Positions 39,509-48,735 of a DNA stretch of 64,000 nt are shown here, piece by piece. The notes below the pieces were generated by a model. That model was not told the origin of the DNA. It searched no databases and saw only the letters and a program-made list of their open reading frames with translations. Numbering within the stretch: the stretch's first letter is position 1; each line of letters opens with the position of its first letter. Source of the stretch: Pseudomonas sp. dw_358 (GTDB lineage Bacteria > Pseudomonadota > Gammaproteobacteria > Pseudomonadales > Pseudomonadaceae); contig NZ_JAAVUX010000001.1 in assembly GCF_018449655.1 (NCBI RefSeq), positions 1 through 64,000 on the forward strand, in the 5' to 3' direction. The position numbers and the translations under genes are program-made.

Positions 39509-41386
39509 ATGAAATGCCTGCCCGATCGCCACCCCATGCAGTCACCGGCCCTCTACGTGAAACCCCGCCTGATTCGCCAGCTTTCGCTGCCACCGCTGAT
39601 CCTCCTGTTGATGCTGGGCCTGGGCTATGTCGGCTTTGTCCTCAGCGAGCGCAGTGGCCTGCACACCCTGGCCGAGACTGGGGAACGCCAGCTCGAACTG
39701 CATGCCCGTGCGGTGGAAAGCGAACTCAACCGCTTCACCTATCTGCCCAGCCTGCTGGAGCTGGAAAGCTCGGTGGCCGCGTTGCTGCATCACCCTGACA
39801 ACGACCATCGCCAGGCCGTCAACGATTACCTCGACGGTCTCAACCGCCGCAGCCGCAGCCGCGCCATTTACCTGCTGGACACCGAGGGCCGCGTTCTGGC
39901 CACCAGCAACTGGCGCGACAAGGACAGCTACCTGGGCGAGGACCTGTCTTTCCGTGCCTATTTCCAGGCCGCCGTGCGCGGGCTGCCCGGACGCTTCTAC
40001 GGCATCGGCAGCACCACCGGCGAGCCAGGCTACTATCTGGCCCACGGCCTGGAAGAGCACGGCCGGGTCATTGGTGTGGCAGTGATCAAGGTGCGTCTGG
40101 AGGCTCTGGAAGAGCGCTGGCAAAAGGCCCGTCTGGAGGCCTACGTCAGCGACGAGAACGGTATCATCATCCTGTCCAGTGACCCGGCGCGGCGCCTCAA
40201 ATCGACCCAGCCCCTGAGCGCAGAGACCAAGGAGCGCCTGGCCCGCAGCCTGCAATATCACTGGGCGCCCCTCAGCGAGCTGCCATCGGAGGCGCGCAGC
40301 CCGGTGGCCGAAGGCGTCGAGACGCTGACGCTGCCGGGAGGCCCTGGGACTCCCGCCGTGAGCTATCTGTCCCAGAGCCGCCCTCTGCTGGAAACCCCTT
40401 GGCACTTGACCTTGCTCACGCCCTTGGCCGACCTGCGCCGCGAATCGATCATCGAGGGTGTGCTGGCGACTGTGGCTTTCGCCTTGCTGGCCATCGGGCT
40501 GATCGCCTGGAACGAACGCCGCAAGGTCCTTTCCACACGCCTGGCTGCCCGCGAGGCCTTGGAGCTGGCCAACAATCAGCTCGAGCGCAGGATCGGCGAG
40601 CGCACCGCCGACCTGCGGGCCAGCAACGAACGCCTGCGTGGAGAGATCCGCGAGCGCCGCCAGGCCGAAGACACCTTGCACCGGACCCAGGACGAACTGG
40701 TTCAGGCGGGCAAGCTGGCAGCCATCGGACAGATGTCCACCAGCGTGGCGCACGAGCTTAACCAGCCGCTCGCCGCCTTGCGCACCTTGTCCGGCAACAC
40801 GGTGCGCTTTCTGGAGCGGGGCGCGCTGGAAACCGCCAGCACCAACCTGCAGGCCATGAACGAACTGATTGACCGCATGGGGCGTATCACCGCCAGCCTG
40901 CGCGCGTTTGCCCGGCGCGGCGAGGACCGGGGACAGGCTTCCTTGACCAGTGCCATCGAGGCCACCCTGCAGGTACTGGGGCCGCGACTGGAGACCAAAG
41001 TGAAATTGCAACGTGACTGCCCCGACCTGTGCCTGCCCATGGACCCGACACGTCTGGAACAGATCCTCATCAACCTGCTGGGCAATGCCCTGGATGCCGT
41101 CCAGAACCAGGCCCGGCCGCTGATCGTGATCGGCGCTCGGCAAGACAGCCAGGTTAGCCAGGTGTGGGTCGAGGACAACGGCCATGGCGTCGAGCCCCAG
41201 GCGCGCCAGCATTTGTTCGAACCTTTTTTCACCACCAAACCCGGCAATCAGGGGCTGGGGCTGGGCCTGACACTGTCTGCCAGCCTCGCGGCAGCGGCGG
41301 GTGGCCGACTGACTGTCGACCATCCCGAGGGCGGCGGTACCGTGTTTGTCCTTAACCTGCCACCTGCGACCCGCGAGACGCCATGA
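39509..41386 (+). CDS. aauS: Sensor histidine kinase AauS (DctB-like)
   Basis: A 625-residue membrane kinase: a first membrane helix (about 29-46), a periplasmic sensing region of about 260 residues of the Cache type, a second membrane helix (about 311-331), a coiled linker, then the histidine-phosphorylation motif SVAHELNQPLAALR with the phosphorylated His near residue 415, and the ATPase domain (N box ILINLLGNALDAV, G boxes DNGHGV and GLGLGLTLS). It is the likely sensor for external Glu/Asp controlling the transporter. It overlaps aauR by 4 bp. The start may be 39536 or the GTG at 39506. Confidence 0.9.
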   Translation: MKCLPDRHPMQSPALYVKPRLIRQLSLPPLILLLMLGLGYVGFVLSERSGLHTLAETGERQLELHARAVESELNRFTYLPSLLELESSVAALLHHPDNDHRQAVNDYLDGLNRRSRSRAIYLLDTEGRVLATSNWRDKDSYLGEDLSFRAYFQAAVRGLPGRFYGIGSTTGEPGYYLAHGLEEHGRVIGVAVIKVRLEALEERWQKARLEAYVSDENGIIILSSDPARRLKSTQPLSAETKERLARSLQYHWAPLSELPSEARSPVAEGVETLTLPGGPGTPAVSYLSQSRPLLETPWHLTLLTPLADLRRESIIEGVLATVAFALLAIGLIAWNERRKVLSTRLAAREALELANNQLERRIGERTADLRASNERLRGEIRERRQAEDTLHRTQDELVQAGKLAAIGQMSTSVAHELNQPLAALRTLSGNTVRFLERGALETASTNLQAMNELIDRMGRITASLRAFARRGEDRGQASLTSAIEATLQVLGPRLETKVKLQRDCPDLCLPMDPTRLEQILINLLGNALDAVQNQARPLIVIGARQDSQVSQVWVEDNGHGVEPQARQHLFEPFFTTKPGNQGLGLGLTLSASLAAAAGGRLTVDHPEGGGTVFVLNLPPATRETP

Positions 41387-42708
41387 ACAACACTGCATTG
41401 ACCGTTCTGATCGTCGAAGACGACCCCCATGTTCTGCTGGGTTGCCAACAGGCATTGGCGCTGGAGGATATCGCCAGCGAGGGGGTGGCGAGCGCCGAAC
41501 AGGCATTGCAGCGCGTGGGCGTCGACTTTGCCGGCATCATCGTCAGCGACATCCGCCTGCCCGGCATGGACGGCTTGCAACTGCTGGCCCGGCTCAAGAC
41601 CCTCGACCCGGTGTTGCCGGTGGTGCTGATCACCGGGCACGGTGACATCTCCATGGCAGTCGGCGCCATGCGCAGCGGCGCCTATGATTTCATGGAAAAA
41701 CCCTTCGCCCCGGAGCGCTTGGTCGAGGTGGTGCGCAGGGCCCTGGCGCAGCGAGCCCTGGCCCTTGAGGTCAGCGCCCTGCGCCAGCAACTGGCGGGGC
41801 GCCAGTCCCTCGAACAACGCATCATCGGCCGCTCCCAAGCGGTGCAGGACTTGCGCGAGTTGATCGCCAACGTCGCCGACACCTCGGCCAACGTGCTGAT
41901 CGAAGGCGAAACCGGGACCGGCAAGGAGCTGGTTGCCCGCTGCCTGCATGACTTCAGCCGGCGCCAGCCCAATCCCTTCGTGGCGCTCAACTGCGGCGGC
42001 CTGCCGGAGAGCCTGTTCGAAAGCGAAATCTTCGGCCATGAGGCCAACGCTTTTACCGGCGCAGGCAAGCGCCGTGTCGGCAAGATCGAGCACGCTCACC
42101 GTGGCACCCTGTTCCTCGATGAAGTGGAGAGCATGCCGCAGAACCTGCAGATCAAACTGCTGCGGGTGCTTCAGGAGCGCACCCTGGAACGGCTGGGCTC
42201 CAACCAGTCCATCGAAGTGGATTGCCGGGTGATTGCGGCGACCAAGGCCGACCTGGAACAGTCCAGCCACGACGGCCAGTTTCGCAGCGACCTGTATTAC
42301 CGCCTGAACGTGGTGACCTTGGAGCTGCCGCCCTTGCGCGAGCGGCGTGAGGACATCGTGCAGTTGTTCCAACACTTCCTGCAGCTGGCGGCCCTGCGTT
42401 TCGATCGCGAAACGCCCATGTTGGATAGCCAGACCTTGTCGCGTCTGATGAGCCACGACTGGCCCGGCAACGTGCGCGAACTGCGCAACGTCGCCGAGCG
42501 CCATGCCTTGGGTTTGCCGGCATTCAAGCACAGCGGCACAGCGACGGCCCAAAGCCTGGGTTTCGCCGAAGCGGTGGAGGCCTTCGAGCGCAACCTGCTG
42601 AACGAGGCACTGCAACGCAACGACGGCAACCTGAGTCGCGCCTGCCTGGAGCTGGGCATGGCCAAGACCACGCTGTTCGACAAGGTGAAGAAATTCGGGC
42701 TGGCCTGA
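41383..42708 (+). CDS. aauR: Sigma-54-dependent response regulator AauR
   Basis: A 441-residue activator with a receiver domain (phospho-Asp D56), an AAA+ sigma-54 interaction domain (Walker A GETGTGKE at 175-182) and a Fis-type helix-turn-helix at the C-terminus (LNEALQRNDGNLSRACLELGMAKTTLFDKVKKF). The sigma-54-contacting loop reads NAFTGA at 222-227, with Asn (codon AAC) at the first position normally held by Gly. It is expected to bind the two TTCGG palindromes upstream of aatJ. Confidence 0.93.
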   Translation: MNNTALTVLIVEDDPHVLLGCQQALALEDIASEGVASAEQALQRVGVDFAGIIVSDIRLPGMDGLQLLARLKTLDPVLPVVLITGHGDISMAVGAMRSGAYDFMEKPFAPERLVEVVRRALAQRALALEVSALRQQLAGRQSLEQRIIGRSQAVQDLRELIANVADTSANVLIEGETGTGKELVARCLHDFSRRQPNPFVALNCGGLPESLFESEIFGHEANAFTGAGKRRVGKIEHAHRGTLFLDEVESMPQNLQIKLLRVLQERTLERLGSNQSIEVDCRVIAATKADLEQSSHDGQFRSDLYYRLNVVTLELPPLRERREDIVQLFQHFLQLAALRFDRETPMLDSQTLSRLMSHDWPGNVRELRNVAERHALGLPAFKHSGTATAQSLGFAEAVEAFERNLLNEALQRNDGNLSRACLELGMAKTTLFDKVKKFGLA

Positions 42709-42734
42709 TGTCGATATCGACAACCCACACAACA

Positions 42735-42765
42735 TGAGACAAACTCACGCCATTGAAACTCTTCA
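42735..42765. promoter_or_regulatory. MetR-like palindromes upstream of metR
   Basis: Two short palindromes sit side by side before metR: tgagacaaactca (42735-42747, of the form TGAG-N5-CTCA) and tgaaactcttca (42754-42765, TGAA-N4-TTCA). MetR sites are of the form TGAA-N5-TTCA. They suggest that MetR controls its own gene. Confidence 0.5.
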
Positions 42766-42816
42766 CAAGATATTTTCACCTTGGTTGCCCTAGGCCAAGG
42801 CTGCGGGAGCACTCAC

Positions 42817-43734
42817 TTGCTGGAAATTCGCCACCTCAAAACCCTCAACGCCTTGCGCGAGGCCGATAGCCTGGTGGAGGCTGCCGAGCGGCTGCACCTG
42901 ACCCAATCGGCGCTGTCCCACCAGTTCAAGGAACTGGAAGAGCGACTGGGCATGCCGTTGTTCATCCGCAAGACTAAACCCATTCGATTCACCAGTGCCG
43001 GCCTGCGCCTGCTGCAGTTGGCCGACGCCACCTTGCCGCTGCTGCGAGGTGCCGAGCGCGACATCACGCGTCTGGCAGGCGGCACTGCGGGTCGGCTGCA
43101 CATGGCCATCGAGTGCCACAGCTGCTTTCAGTGGCTGATGCCGACCATCGACCTGTTCCGCGACGCCTGGCCGGAAGTGGAGCTGGACCTGGCCTCGGGC
43201 TTCTCCTTCGCCCCCTTGCCGGCCTTGGCCCGCGGCGACCTGGACCTAGTGGTGACGTCCGACCCACTGGAGCTGGCGGGGATCACCTACGTGCCCCTGT
43301 TCACCTACGAAGCGATGCTGGCGGTCGCCAATCAGCATGCCTTGGCCAACAAGCCGTTCATCGTGCCCGAGGACCTGCTTGGCGAAACCCTGATCACCTA
43401 TCCGGTGGAGCGGGATCGGCTGGACATCTTCACCCGCTTTCTGGAGCCGGCCGATATCGAGCCCGCGCAGGTGCGTACCTCGGAGCTGACGGTGATGATG
43501 ATGCAGTTGGTGGCAAGCGGCCGCGGCGTCTGCGGCATGCCGCATTGGGCACTGCACGAGTACAGCGCCCGGGGTTACGTGAAGGGCAAGCGCCTGGGGG
43601 AGAAAGGCCTGTTTGCGACGCTCTACGCGGGCGTGCGGACGGACATGCTGGATGCGCCCTACATGCGTGATTTTCTGCTGACGGCCAAGGACACGTCGTT
43701 TTCGACCCTGGATGGGGTGAGCGCGGTGCGCTGA
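42817..43734 (+). CDS. metR: LysR-family regulator MetR
   Basis: A 305-residue LysR-type regulator of methionine synthesis genes. The helix-turn-helix fills residues 1-60 (LVEAAERLHLTQSALSHQFKELEERLG) and the effector domain includes the characteristic IECHSCFQWLMPTID. The start is a TTG (read MLEIRHLKT) preceded by gggag at 7 bases; the frame runs 12 codons farther without homology. No methionine gene is adjacent, so its targets lie elsewhere. Confidence 0.92.
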   Translation: MLEIRHLKTLNALREADSLVEAAERLHLTQSALSHQFKELEERLGMPLFIRKTKPIRFTSAGLRLLQLADATLPLLRGAERDITRLAGGTAGRLHMAIECHSCFQWLMPTIDLFRDAWPEVELDLASGFSFAPLPALARGDLDLVVTSDPLELAGITYVPLFTYEAMLAVANQHALANKPFIVPEDLLGETLITYPVERDRLDIFTRFLEPADIEPAQVRTSELTVMMMQLVASGRGVCGMPHWALHEYSARGYVKGKRLGEKGLFATLYAGVRTDMLDAPYMRDFLLTAKDTSFSTLDGVSAVR

Positions 43735-43758
43735 ACAACCTTGGCACCGCGTAACGAC

Positions 43759-43854
43759 CATCACGGGCAAGCCCTGCTCCTACAGGGCGCGGGGCGGGAC
43801 GAAGCGCAGGTACGCGACCTGGGAGTCCCACGCAGGGCGAACTTCAGAGGAGCG
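43759..43854. repeat. REP/REPIN-like repeat between metR and the OYE gene
   Basis: The minus strand of 43759-43787 is a classic REP unit (ccctgtaggagcagggcttg and onward). It is followed at 43824-43846 by a segment nearly identical to 35-56 (agtcccacgcagggcgaact). The two positions thus carry related repeat pairs. Confidence 0.7.
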
Positions 43855-43876
43855 TCAGGCGATTATCTGCCGCGCC

Positions 43877-44983
43877 TCAATCGCGCAAATCGGACTCATG
43901 AATCGGCTGATCACGGTGGGTCGCGCGCTGGTACTGCGCCGGCCAGGTCGCCAGACGGCCGCCCAGGTCGTCATCCGCATGCAGCGGCCAGTACGGGTCG
44001 CGCAACAGTTCGCGGGCCAGCAGGATGATATCCGCCTGACCCGTGCGCAGGATGTGCTCGGCCTGAGCCGGATCGGTGATCATCCCTACGGTGCCGGCGG
44101 CGATACCCGACTCTTTTCGCACGCGCTCGGCAAAGCGCGTCTGATAGCCAGGCCCGGTGGGAATCTCGGCATGGGCAGCGGTACCGCCCGACGAGACGTC
44201 GATCAGGTCGATACCCAACGCTTTCAAGCGGCGGGCCAACTCGACGGTTTCATCCGGGTTCCAGCCGTCTTCGACCCAATCGGTGGCCGATACCCGCACG
44301 AACACCGGCAGTTCTTCCGGCCAAACGGTCCGGATGGCCTCGCTGACTTGCAGCGTCAGGCGAATGCGGTTCTCGAACGAGCCACCGTATTGATCGCGGC
44401 GCTGGTTGCTGATGGGCGACAGGAACTGATGCAGCAGGTACCCGTGGGCCGCGTGGACTTCGGCCACCTTGAAGTTGGCGGTCAGGGCACGCCGTGCGGC
44501 CTCGACAAAGGCCAGGATGACTTCCTGGATCTGCGCTTCGCTCAGTTCGGCAGGCACAGTGTAATGAGGGTCGAACGCAATTTTCGAGGGGCCGACCGGC
44601 ACCCAACCCCCTTCGCTGACGGGGATCGCACCGCTCTTGCCCAACCACGGCCGCCAGGCACTGCCCTTGCGGCCGGCGTGGGCCAGTTGAATGGCCGGCA
44701 CGGCGCCCTGGGCGGTGATGAAGCGGGTAATGCGCTGCAGCGGTTCGATCTGCTCATCGCTCCACAGCCCCAGGTCTTGCGGAGTGATACGGCCTTCGGC
44801 GGTGACCGCGACGGCCTCGGTGAACACCAGCCCCGCTCCCCCAACCGCGCGGCTGCCCAGATGCACCAGGTGCCAGTCGTTGGCCAGCCCGTTTTCGGCT
44901 GAGTACTGGCACATGGGCGAGACGGCAATACGGTTGCGCACGGTCAGCTGGCGCAGGGTGTAAGGTTCAAGCAACAGACTCAT
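43877..44983 (-). CDS. NADH:flavin oxidoreductase, Old Yellow Enzyme family
   Basis: A 368-residue FMN-binding TIM barrel of the YqjM/XenA subgroup, which reduces alkenes and nitro compounds with NAD(P)H. Motifs seen are NRIAVSPMCQYSAENG (with the redox-tuning Cys of this subgroup), IQLAHAGRKG, and HAAHGYLLHQFLSPISNQRRDQYGGS. It is cytoplasmic; the natural substrate is unknown. A xenA-like gene lies before recJ in P. aeruginosa too (PA3723, recalled). Confidence 0.88.
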   Translation of the reverse strand: MSLLLEPYTLRQLTVRNRIAVSPMCQYSAENGLANDWHLVHLGSRAVGGAGLVFTEAVAVTAEGRITPQDLGLWSDEQIEPLQRITRFITAQGAVPAIQLAHAGRKGSAWRPWLGKSGAIPVSEGGWVPVGPSKIAFDPHYTVPAELSEAQIQEVILAFVEAARRALTANFKVAEVHAAHGYLLHQFLSPISNQRRDQYGGSFENRIRLTLQVSEAIRTVWPEELPVFVRVSATDWVEDGWNPDETVELARRLKALGIDLIDVSSGGTAAHAEIPTGPGYQTRFAERVRKESGIAAGTVGMITDPAQAEHILRTGQADIILLARELLRDPYWPLHADDDLGGRLATWPAQYQRATHRDQPIHESDLRD

Positions 44984-45055
44984 GGGGCACCTCTTGGGGC
45001 GTGTACGACAGTGAATACAGCCTAGTCGACAGCGCGCCTCCGAGCGGTGTTCCCG

Positions 45056-46765
45056 CTAACGCGCCTCGATGTGGGCAATGAGCAACTGCACGGTCTCTTG
45101 ACCGCGAAATTCATTGAGATCCAGTTTGTAGGCCAGCTCCACCCACCGCACACCGGGGTCGGGCCAGACCTCGCGGTCTACGCCAAAGGCGATGCCGTCG
45201 AGCTTGATGGAACCACACTCGCTCTTGAGCACCACCTTGAGGTGGCGCTCGCCCACCACCCGCTGTTCCACCAGCTGGAACACGCCATGGAACAGGGGCT
45301 CGGGAAAGTGCTGGCCCCATGGCCCGGCGTGGCGCAAGGCGCGGGCCAGTTCAAGGTGGAATTCCTCAATGGCCAGACTACCATCAGAGAGCAATCGCCC
45401 CGTGAGGTCTTCTTCACGCAGCTGGCGACGCACTTCCTCATCGAAGGCCGCGGCAAACGCCGGAAAGTTGGCCTCGGGCAGCGACAGCCCCGCCGCCATG
45501 GCGTGACCGCCGAACTTGCTGATCAATTGTGGGTGCCGGGCCGCCACTGCATCCAGGGCATCGCGAATATGAAAGCCGGGAACCGAACGGGCCGAGCCCT
45601 TGAGCATCCCCTCCCCGGCGTCGGCGAAGGCGATGGTGGGCCGGTGATAGCGCTCCTTGAGCCGCGACGCGAGAATCCCGATTACCCCTTGATGCCAATC
45701 GGCATCGAACAGGCACAAACCGAAGGGCATCGCCTCCAGCGACAAGTCTTTCAACTGCGCCAGGGCTTCGCGCTGCATGCCTTGCTCGATGGACTTGCGG
45801 TCCTGGTTCAGGCCGTCGAGCTGCTCGGCCATGTCCCGTGCCATTGCCGCATCGGTGCACAACAGGCATTCGATGCCCAGGCTCATGTCGTCCAGACGCC
45901 CGGCGGCGTTCAGCCGCGGACCGACGATGAAACCCAGGTCGGTGGATGTCACCCGCGCGGCCTCACGGCGGGCGACTTCAAGGATCGCGCGTATACCCGG
46001 GCGGGCCCGGCCCGCCCGGATCCGCTCCAGGCCCTGATGGACAAGGATGCGGTTATTGGCATCCAGTGGCACCACGTCTGCCACGCTGCCCAGGGCAACG
46101 AGGTCCAGCAGCTCACCAATGTTGGGCTGCGGCGTCTGGGCATAACGGCCCATCTCCCGCAGGCGCGCACGCAGGGCCATCAGCACGTAGAAGATCACGC
46201 CGACCCCGGCCAGGGCCTTGCTCGGAAAAGCACAGCCTGGCTGGTTGGGGTTGACGATCGCGTCGGCAGCAGGCAGCTCGTGACCCGGCAGGTGGTGGTC
46301 GGTGACCAACACCTTGAGCCCGGCTGCCTTGGCTGCGGCGACGCCTTCGACGCTGGAAATGCCATTGTCCACCGTCATCAACAGCTGCGGCTCGCGCTGC
46401 AAGGCCACCGCGACGATTTCCGGCGTCAGGCCGTAGCCGTATTCAAACCGGTTGGGCACCAGGTAATCCACATGGGCCGCGCCCAGCAGCCGCAAGCCCA
46501 GCACACCGACGGTGCTGGCCGTGGCGCCGTCGGCATCGAAGTCACCGACAATGAGGATACGTTGACGCTGATCAATGGCCTGTACCAGCAGATCCACCGC
46601 CTGCTCGATCCCCTTGAGCTGCCGAAACGGGATCAACCGCGCCAGGCTTTTGTCCAGTTCAACGACACTGGCCACACCACGGGCGGCATACAGCCGCGTC
46701 AGCAAAGGTGGCATGTCGCCGAGAAACGGCAGGATATCGGGCAATGGACGCGGTTCGATACGCAT
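45056..46765 (-). CDS. recJ: Single-stranded-DNA exonuclease RecJ
   Basis: A 569-residue DHH-family 5'-to-3' exonuclease used in recombination and mismatch repair. The phosphoesterase motifs are DFDADG at 75-80, VDNG (132-135) and DHH at 156-158; the DHHA1 motif with GGHAMAAG lies in the C-terminal half. Length is normal. Confidence 0.96.
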   Translation of the reverse strand: MRIEPRPLPDILPFLGDMPPLLTRLYAARGVASVVELDKSLARLIPFRQLKGIEQAVDLLVQAIDQRQRILIVGDFDADGATASTVGVLGLRLLGAAHVDYLVPNRFEYGYGLTPEIVAVALQREPQLLMTVDNGISSVEGVAAAKAAGLKVLVTDHHLPGHELPAADAIVNPNQPGCAFPSKALAGVGVIFYVLMALRARLREMGRYAQTPQPNIGELLDLVALGSVADVVPLDANNRILVHQGLERIRAGRARPGIRAILEVARREAARVTSTDLGFIVGPRLNAAGRLDDMSLGIECLLCTDAAMARDMAEQLDGLNQDRKSIEQGMQREALAQLKDLSLEAMPFGLCLFDADWHQGVIGILASRLKERYHRPTIAFADAGEGMLKGSARSVPGFHIRDALDAVAARHPQLISKFGGHAMAAGLSLPEANFPAFAAAFDEEVRRQLREEDLTGRLLSDGSLAIEEFHLELARALRHAGPWGQHFPEPLFHGVFQLVEQRVVGERHLKVVLKSECGSIKLDGIAFGVDREVWPDPGVRWVELAYKLDLNEFRGQETVQLLIAHIEAR

Positions 46766-46820
46766 GGGGCGAGGTCAGACTCCTGGAGGGAAAAGGCTCA
46801 AGCGGCGAGGACGGCGATGC

Positions 46821-47363
46821 TCAACCGCGTTCGCCCAGCAACCACTCGAGCTGGACTTCGTGCTGGCCACGGTCATCGGTGACGAAGATCGTTCCTTCAC
46901 TGACCATCACGTCCCACTTGATCACCCGCGGCATGTCCTTGGCCAGGGTCTCGAGGACCTCTTGGGGCACGGCGGCGATGTTGACGTTCTTGAGGTTCTT
47001 GACGGCGTCCACCACCTTGGTCTGCCAGACCCGCAAGCTGCCATAGGCCAGCAGGCTGGTGCGCTCGGTGCGACGCGAACACCAGGTCAGGCGATCGGCA
47101 TCGGGCTGGCCGACCTCGATCCAGTGCAGCACCCGGTCATCCAGGCTTTTTTCCCACAGGGCCGGTTCGTCGACGTCGGAGAGGCCGCGACCGAACGACA
47201 GATGCTCGTTGTACCAGAAGGCATAGGCCAGCAGACGCACGGTCATGCGCTCTTCGGTTTCCGAGGGGTGGCGGGCGATCGTCTGCTTGACGCTTTCGTA
47301 TACCCCACGGTCCAGATCGGTCAGGTTCAATTCGAATTTATAGGTAGTGGACGGCTGGGCCAT
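46821..47363 (-). CDS. yaeQ: YaeQ family protein
   Basis: A 180-residue protein of the YaeQ family, a PD-(D/E)XK nuclease-like fold of unknown role. Conserved segments are YKFELNLTDLDRGVYE, ERMTVRLLAYAFWYNE and LWEKSLDDRVLHWIEVGQPD. The start at MAQPSTTYKFEL is set by homology; the frame extends 52 codons upstream. It lies upstream of recJ on the same strand (56-bp gap), the same order as P. aeruginosa PA3726-PA3725 (recalled). Confidence 0.88.
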   Translation of the reverse strand: MAQPSTTYKFELNLTDLDRGVYESVKQTIARHPSETEERMTVRLLAYAFWYNEHLSFGRGLSDVDEPALWEKSLDDRVLHWIEVGQPDADRLTWCSRRTERTSLLAYGSLRVWQTKVVDAVKNLKNVNIAAVPQEVLETLAKDMPRVIKWDVMVSEGTIFVTDDRGQHEVQLEWLLGERG

Positions 47364-47429
47364 GGACGGGCTTCTTGAAACGAGGAAAGTCGCACAGTCT
47401 ACCCGATGCACGAGCGAGCCAATAGCAGA

Positions 47430-47470
47430 CAAAAAGAAACCCCGAGCGGTGGGGAGTCCGCTCGGGGTTA
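47430..47470 (-). terminator. Terminator downstream of the DUF3509 gene
   Basis: A perfect 11-bp stem (aaccccgagcg/cgctcggggtt) is followed on the minus strand by tctttttg. It lies between the DUF3509 gene and yaeQ, both on the minus strand. Confidence 0.75.
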
Positions 47471-47577
47471 ACCAGGCCCCTGCGGGCCCGCACGGCTGGC
47501 GACGAACACCGGAGCACAATGTTCACGCGCAGCCATTACAGATTAAGAACTCCTCCCTCGGCAATGGTTCCCTGTTA

Positions 47578-47865
47578 TCACAGGGCGGCGGTAAACGTCG
47601 GGCTCTGACTGACGCTCCGCATCGCGGCAATCATGCAGGGTTCAAGACGGCCTTCGGCGACGCGCAGATCCCGATGCAGGCCATCGGCAACGTCGATCAG
47701 GGCGCGCGTGTCGCTGAATTGACTCTGGTGGAAAGCACGCTGCAGCACCTGGCTGCCAGCGGCGTTGCATAACGTCACCAGGCATTTGCCATCGGCGGCG
47801 GCCGCGCTCACGTGGACGTCATATGGGGTCAGTGCTTGACTGAGCAACAGGTTGAGGCTTTCCAT
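47578..47865 (-). CDS. DUF3509 domain protein
   Basis: A 95-residue protein with the DUF3509 pattern MESLNLLLSQALTPYDVHVSAAAADGKCLVTLCN, found mostly in Pseudomonas and of unknown function. A second Met one codon earlier (47868) and a GTG-rich leader make the start uncertain by a residue or four. No membrane segment is present. A terminator follows. Confidence 0.75.
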   Translation of the reverse strand: MESLNLLLSQALTPYDVHVSAAAADGKCLVTLCNAAGSQVLQRAFHQSQFSDTRALIDVADGLHRDLRVAEGRLEPCMIAAMRSVSQSPTFTAAL

Positions 47866-48075
47866 CATGATCACCACTCTGCGAATTCAAAGGTGCATGA
47901 CAATGACCCTTGATGATTGCCAAAAGTTCTGACGCCTGAGGAACGCCTAGGTGCCTCAGCGCCTTTTATGCCTGAGTTTGCCGAAAAGGACTACACCACG
48001 TCATGGCGTTTGCAATGGATGGATCGGGCTCGATAACGGAAAATTGCTGCCCGCCCGCTATCGCCGAGCACGAAC

Positions 48076-48735
48076 TTGACTGCTGACTGCCCCGCCGTAC
48101 GTATCCTCCTGGCTGATGACCACCCCATCTTTCGTATGGGCCTGCGCAGCCTGATCGAACAGGATCCCGAGTTGCTGATCGCCGGTGAGGTCGGCGGCCC
48201 CCTGGAGCTCACTGAATGGCTGCACAGCCATCCCTGCGACCTGCTGGTGACCGACTTCATGATGCCCGTGGCCAATCAGGCGGACGGGCTGCGCCTATTG
48301 GAATACGTGCAACGCTACTGGCCAAGGCTGCCGATTCTGGTGGTGACCTCGTTGCTCAACCCGGGCCTTTTCCGTGCCATGCTCAATACGGGCGTGAGAG
48401 GCTTGATCGGCAAGGGCAGTCTGGTGGAAGAGCTGCCCATGGCCGTCAATCAATTGCGGCGCAACAAGTTGTTCATTGCCCGATCCGTGACCCACGTCTT
48501 GATGGCATCGGGCGAGAACCGCATCAACCGGCTCTTTGAACAGGAGCCCCTGTCGCCCCGTGAGCTGGAAGTCACTCGACTATTTGCCGCAGGCCTGTCT
48601 GTCGGACAGATAGCGGCCGCCATCAATCGTAGCAAACAGACGGTCAGCGCTCAGAAAGTCACGGCCATGCGCAAGCTTGGCGTCCCCAGCGATGCCGCAC
48701 TGTTCATCTATCTCCAGGAGCACCACGAGACTTGA
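48076..48735 (+). CDS. NarL/LuxR-type response regulator
   Basis: A 219-residue regulator with a receiver domain (phospho-acceptor D60 in LLVTDFMMP, acidic pair D14/D15, switch Thr in VVTS, Lys in LIGKGS) and a LuxR-type helix-turn-helix (about 158-212, SPRELEVTRLFAAGLSVGQIA). It resembles the BvgA/RocA1 group. It starts at TTG, the first start in frame, with a poor ribosome site. Its 3' end overlaps the convergent receiver gene at 48704 by 32 bp. No histidine kinase is next to it. Confidence 0.85.
   Translation: MTADCPAVRILLADDHPIFRMGLRSLIEQDPELLIAGEVGGPLELTEWLHSHPCDLLVTDFMMPVANQADGLRLLEYVQRYWPRLPILVVTSLLNPGLFRAMLNTGVRGLIGKGSLVEELPMAVNQLRRNKLFIARSVTHVLMASGENRINRLFEQEPLSPRELEVTRLFAAGLSVGQIAAAINRSKQTVSAQKVTAMRKLGVPSDAALFIYLQEHHET

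Noticed and set aside
39542..41506. A 654-codon open frame antisense to aauS
   Set aside because: Shadow of a well-supported kinase gene, without ribosome site or motifs.
45047..46882. A 611-codon open frame antisense to recJ
   Set aside because: Shadow frame; recJ has all catalytic motifs on the other strand.
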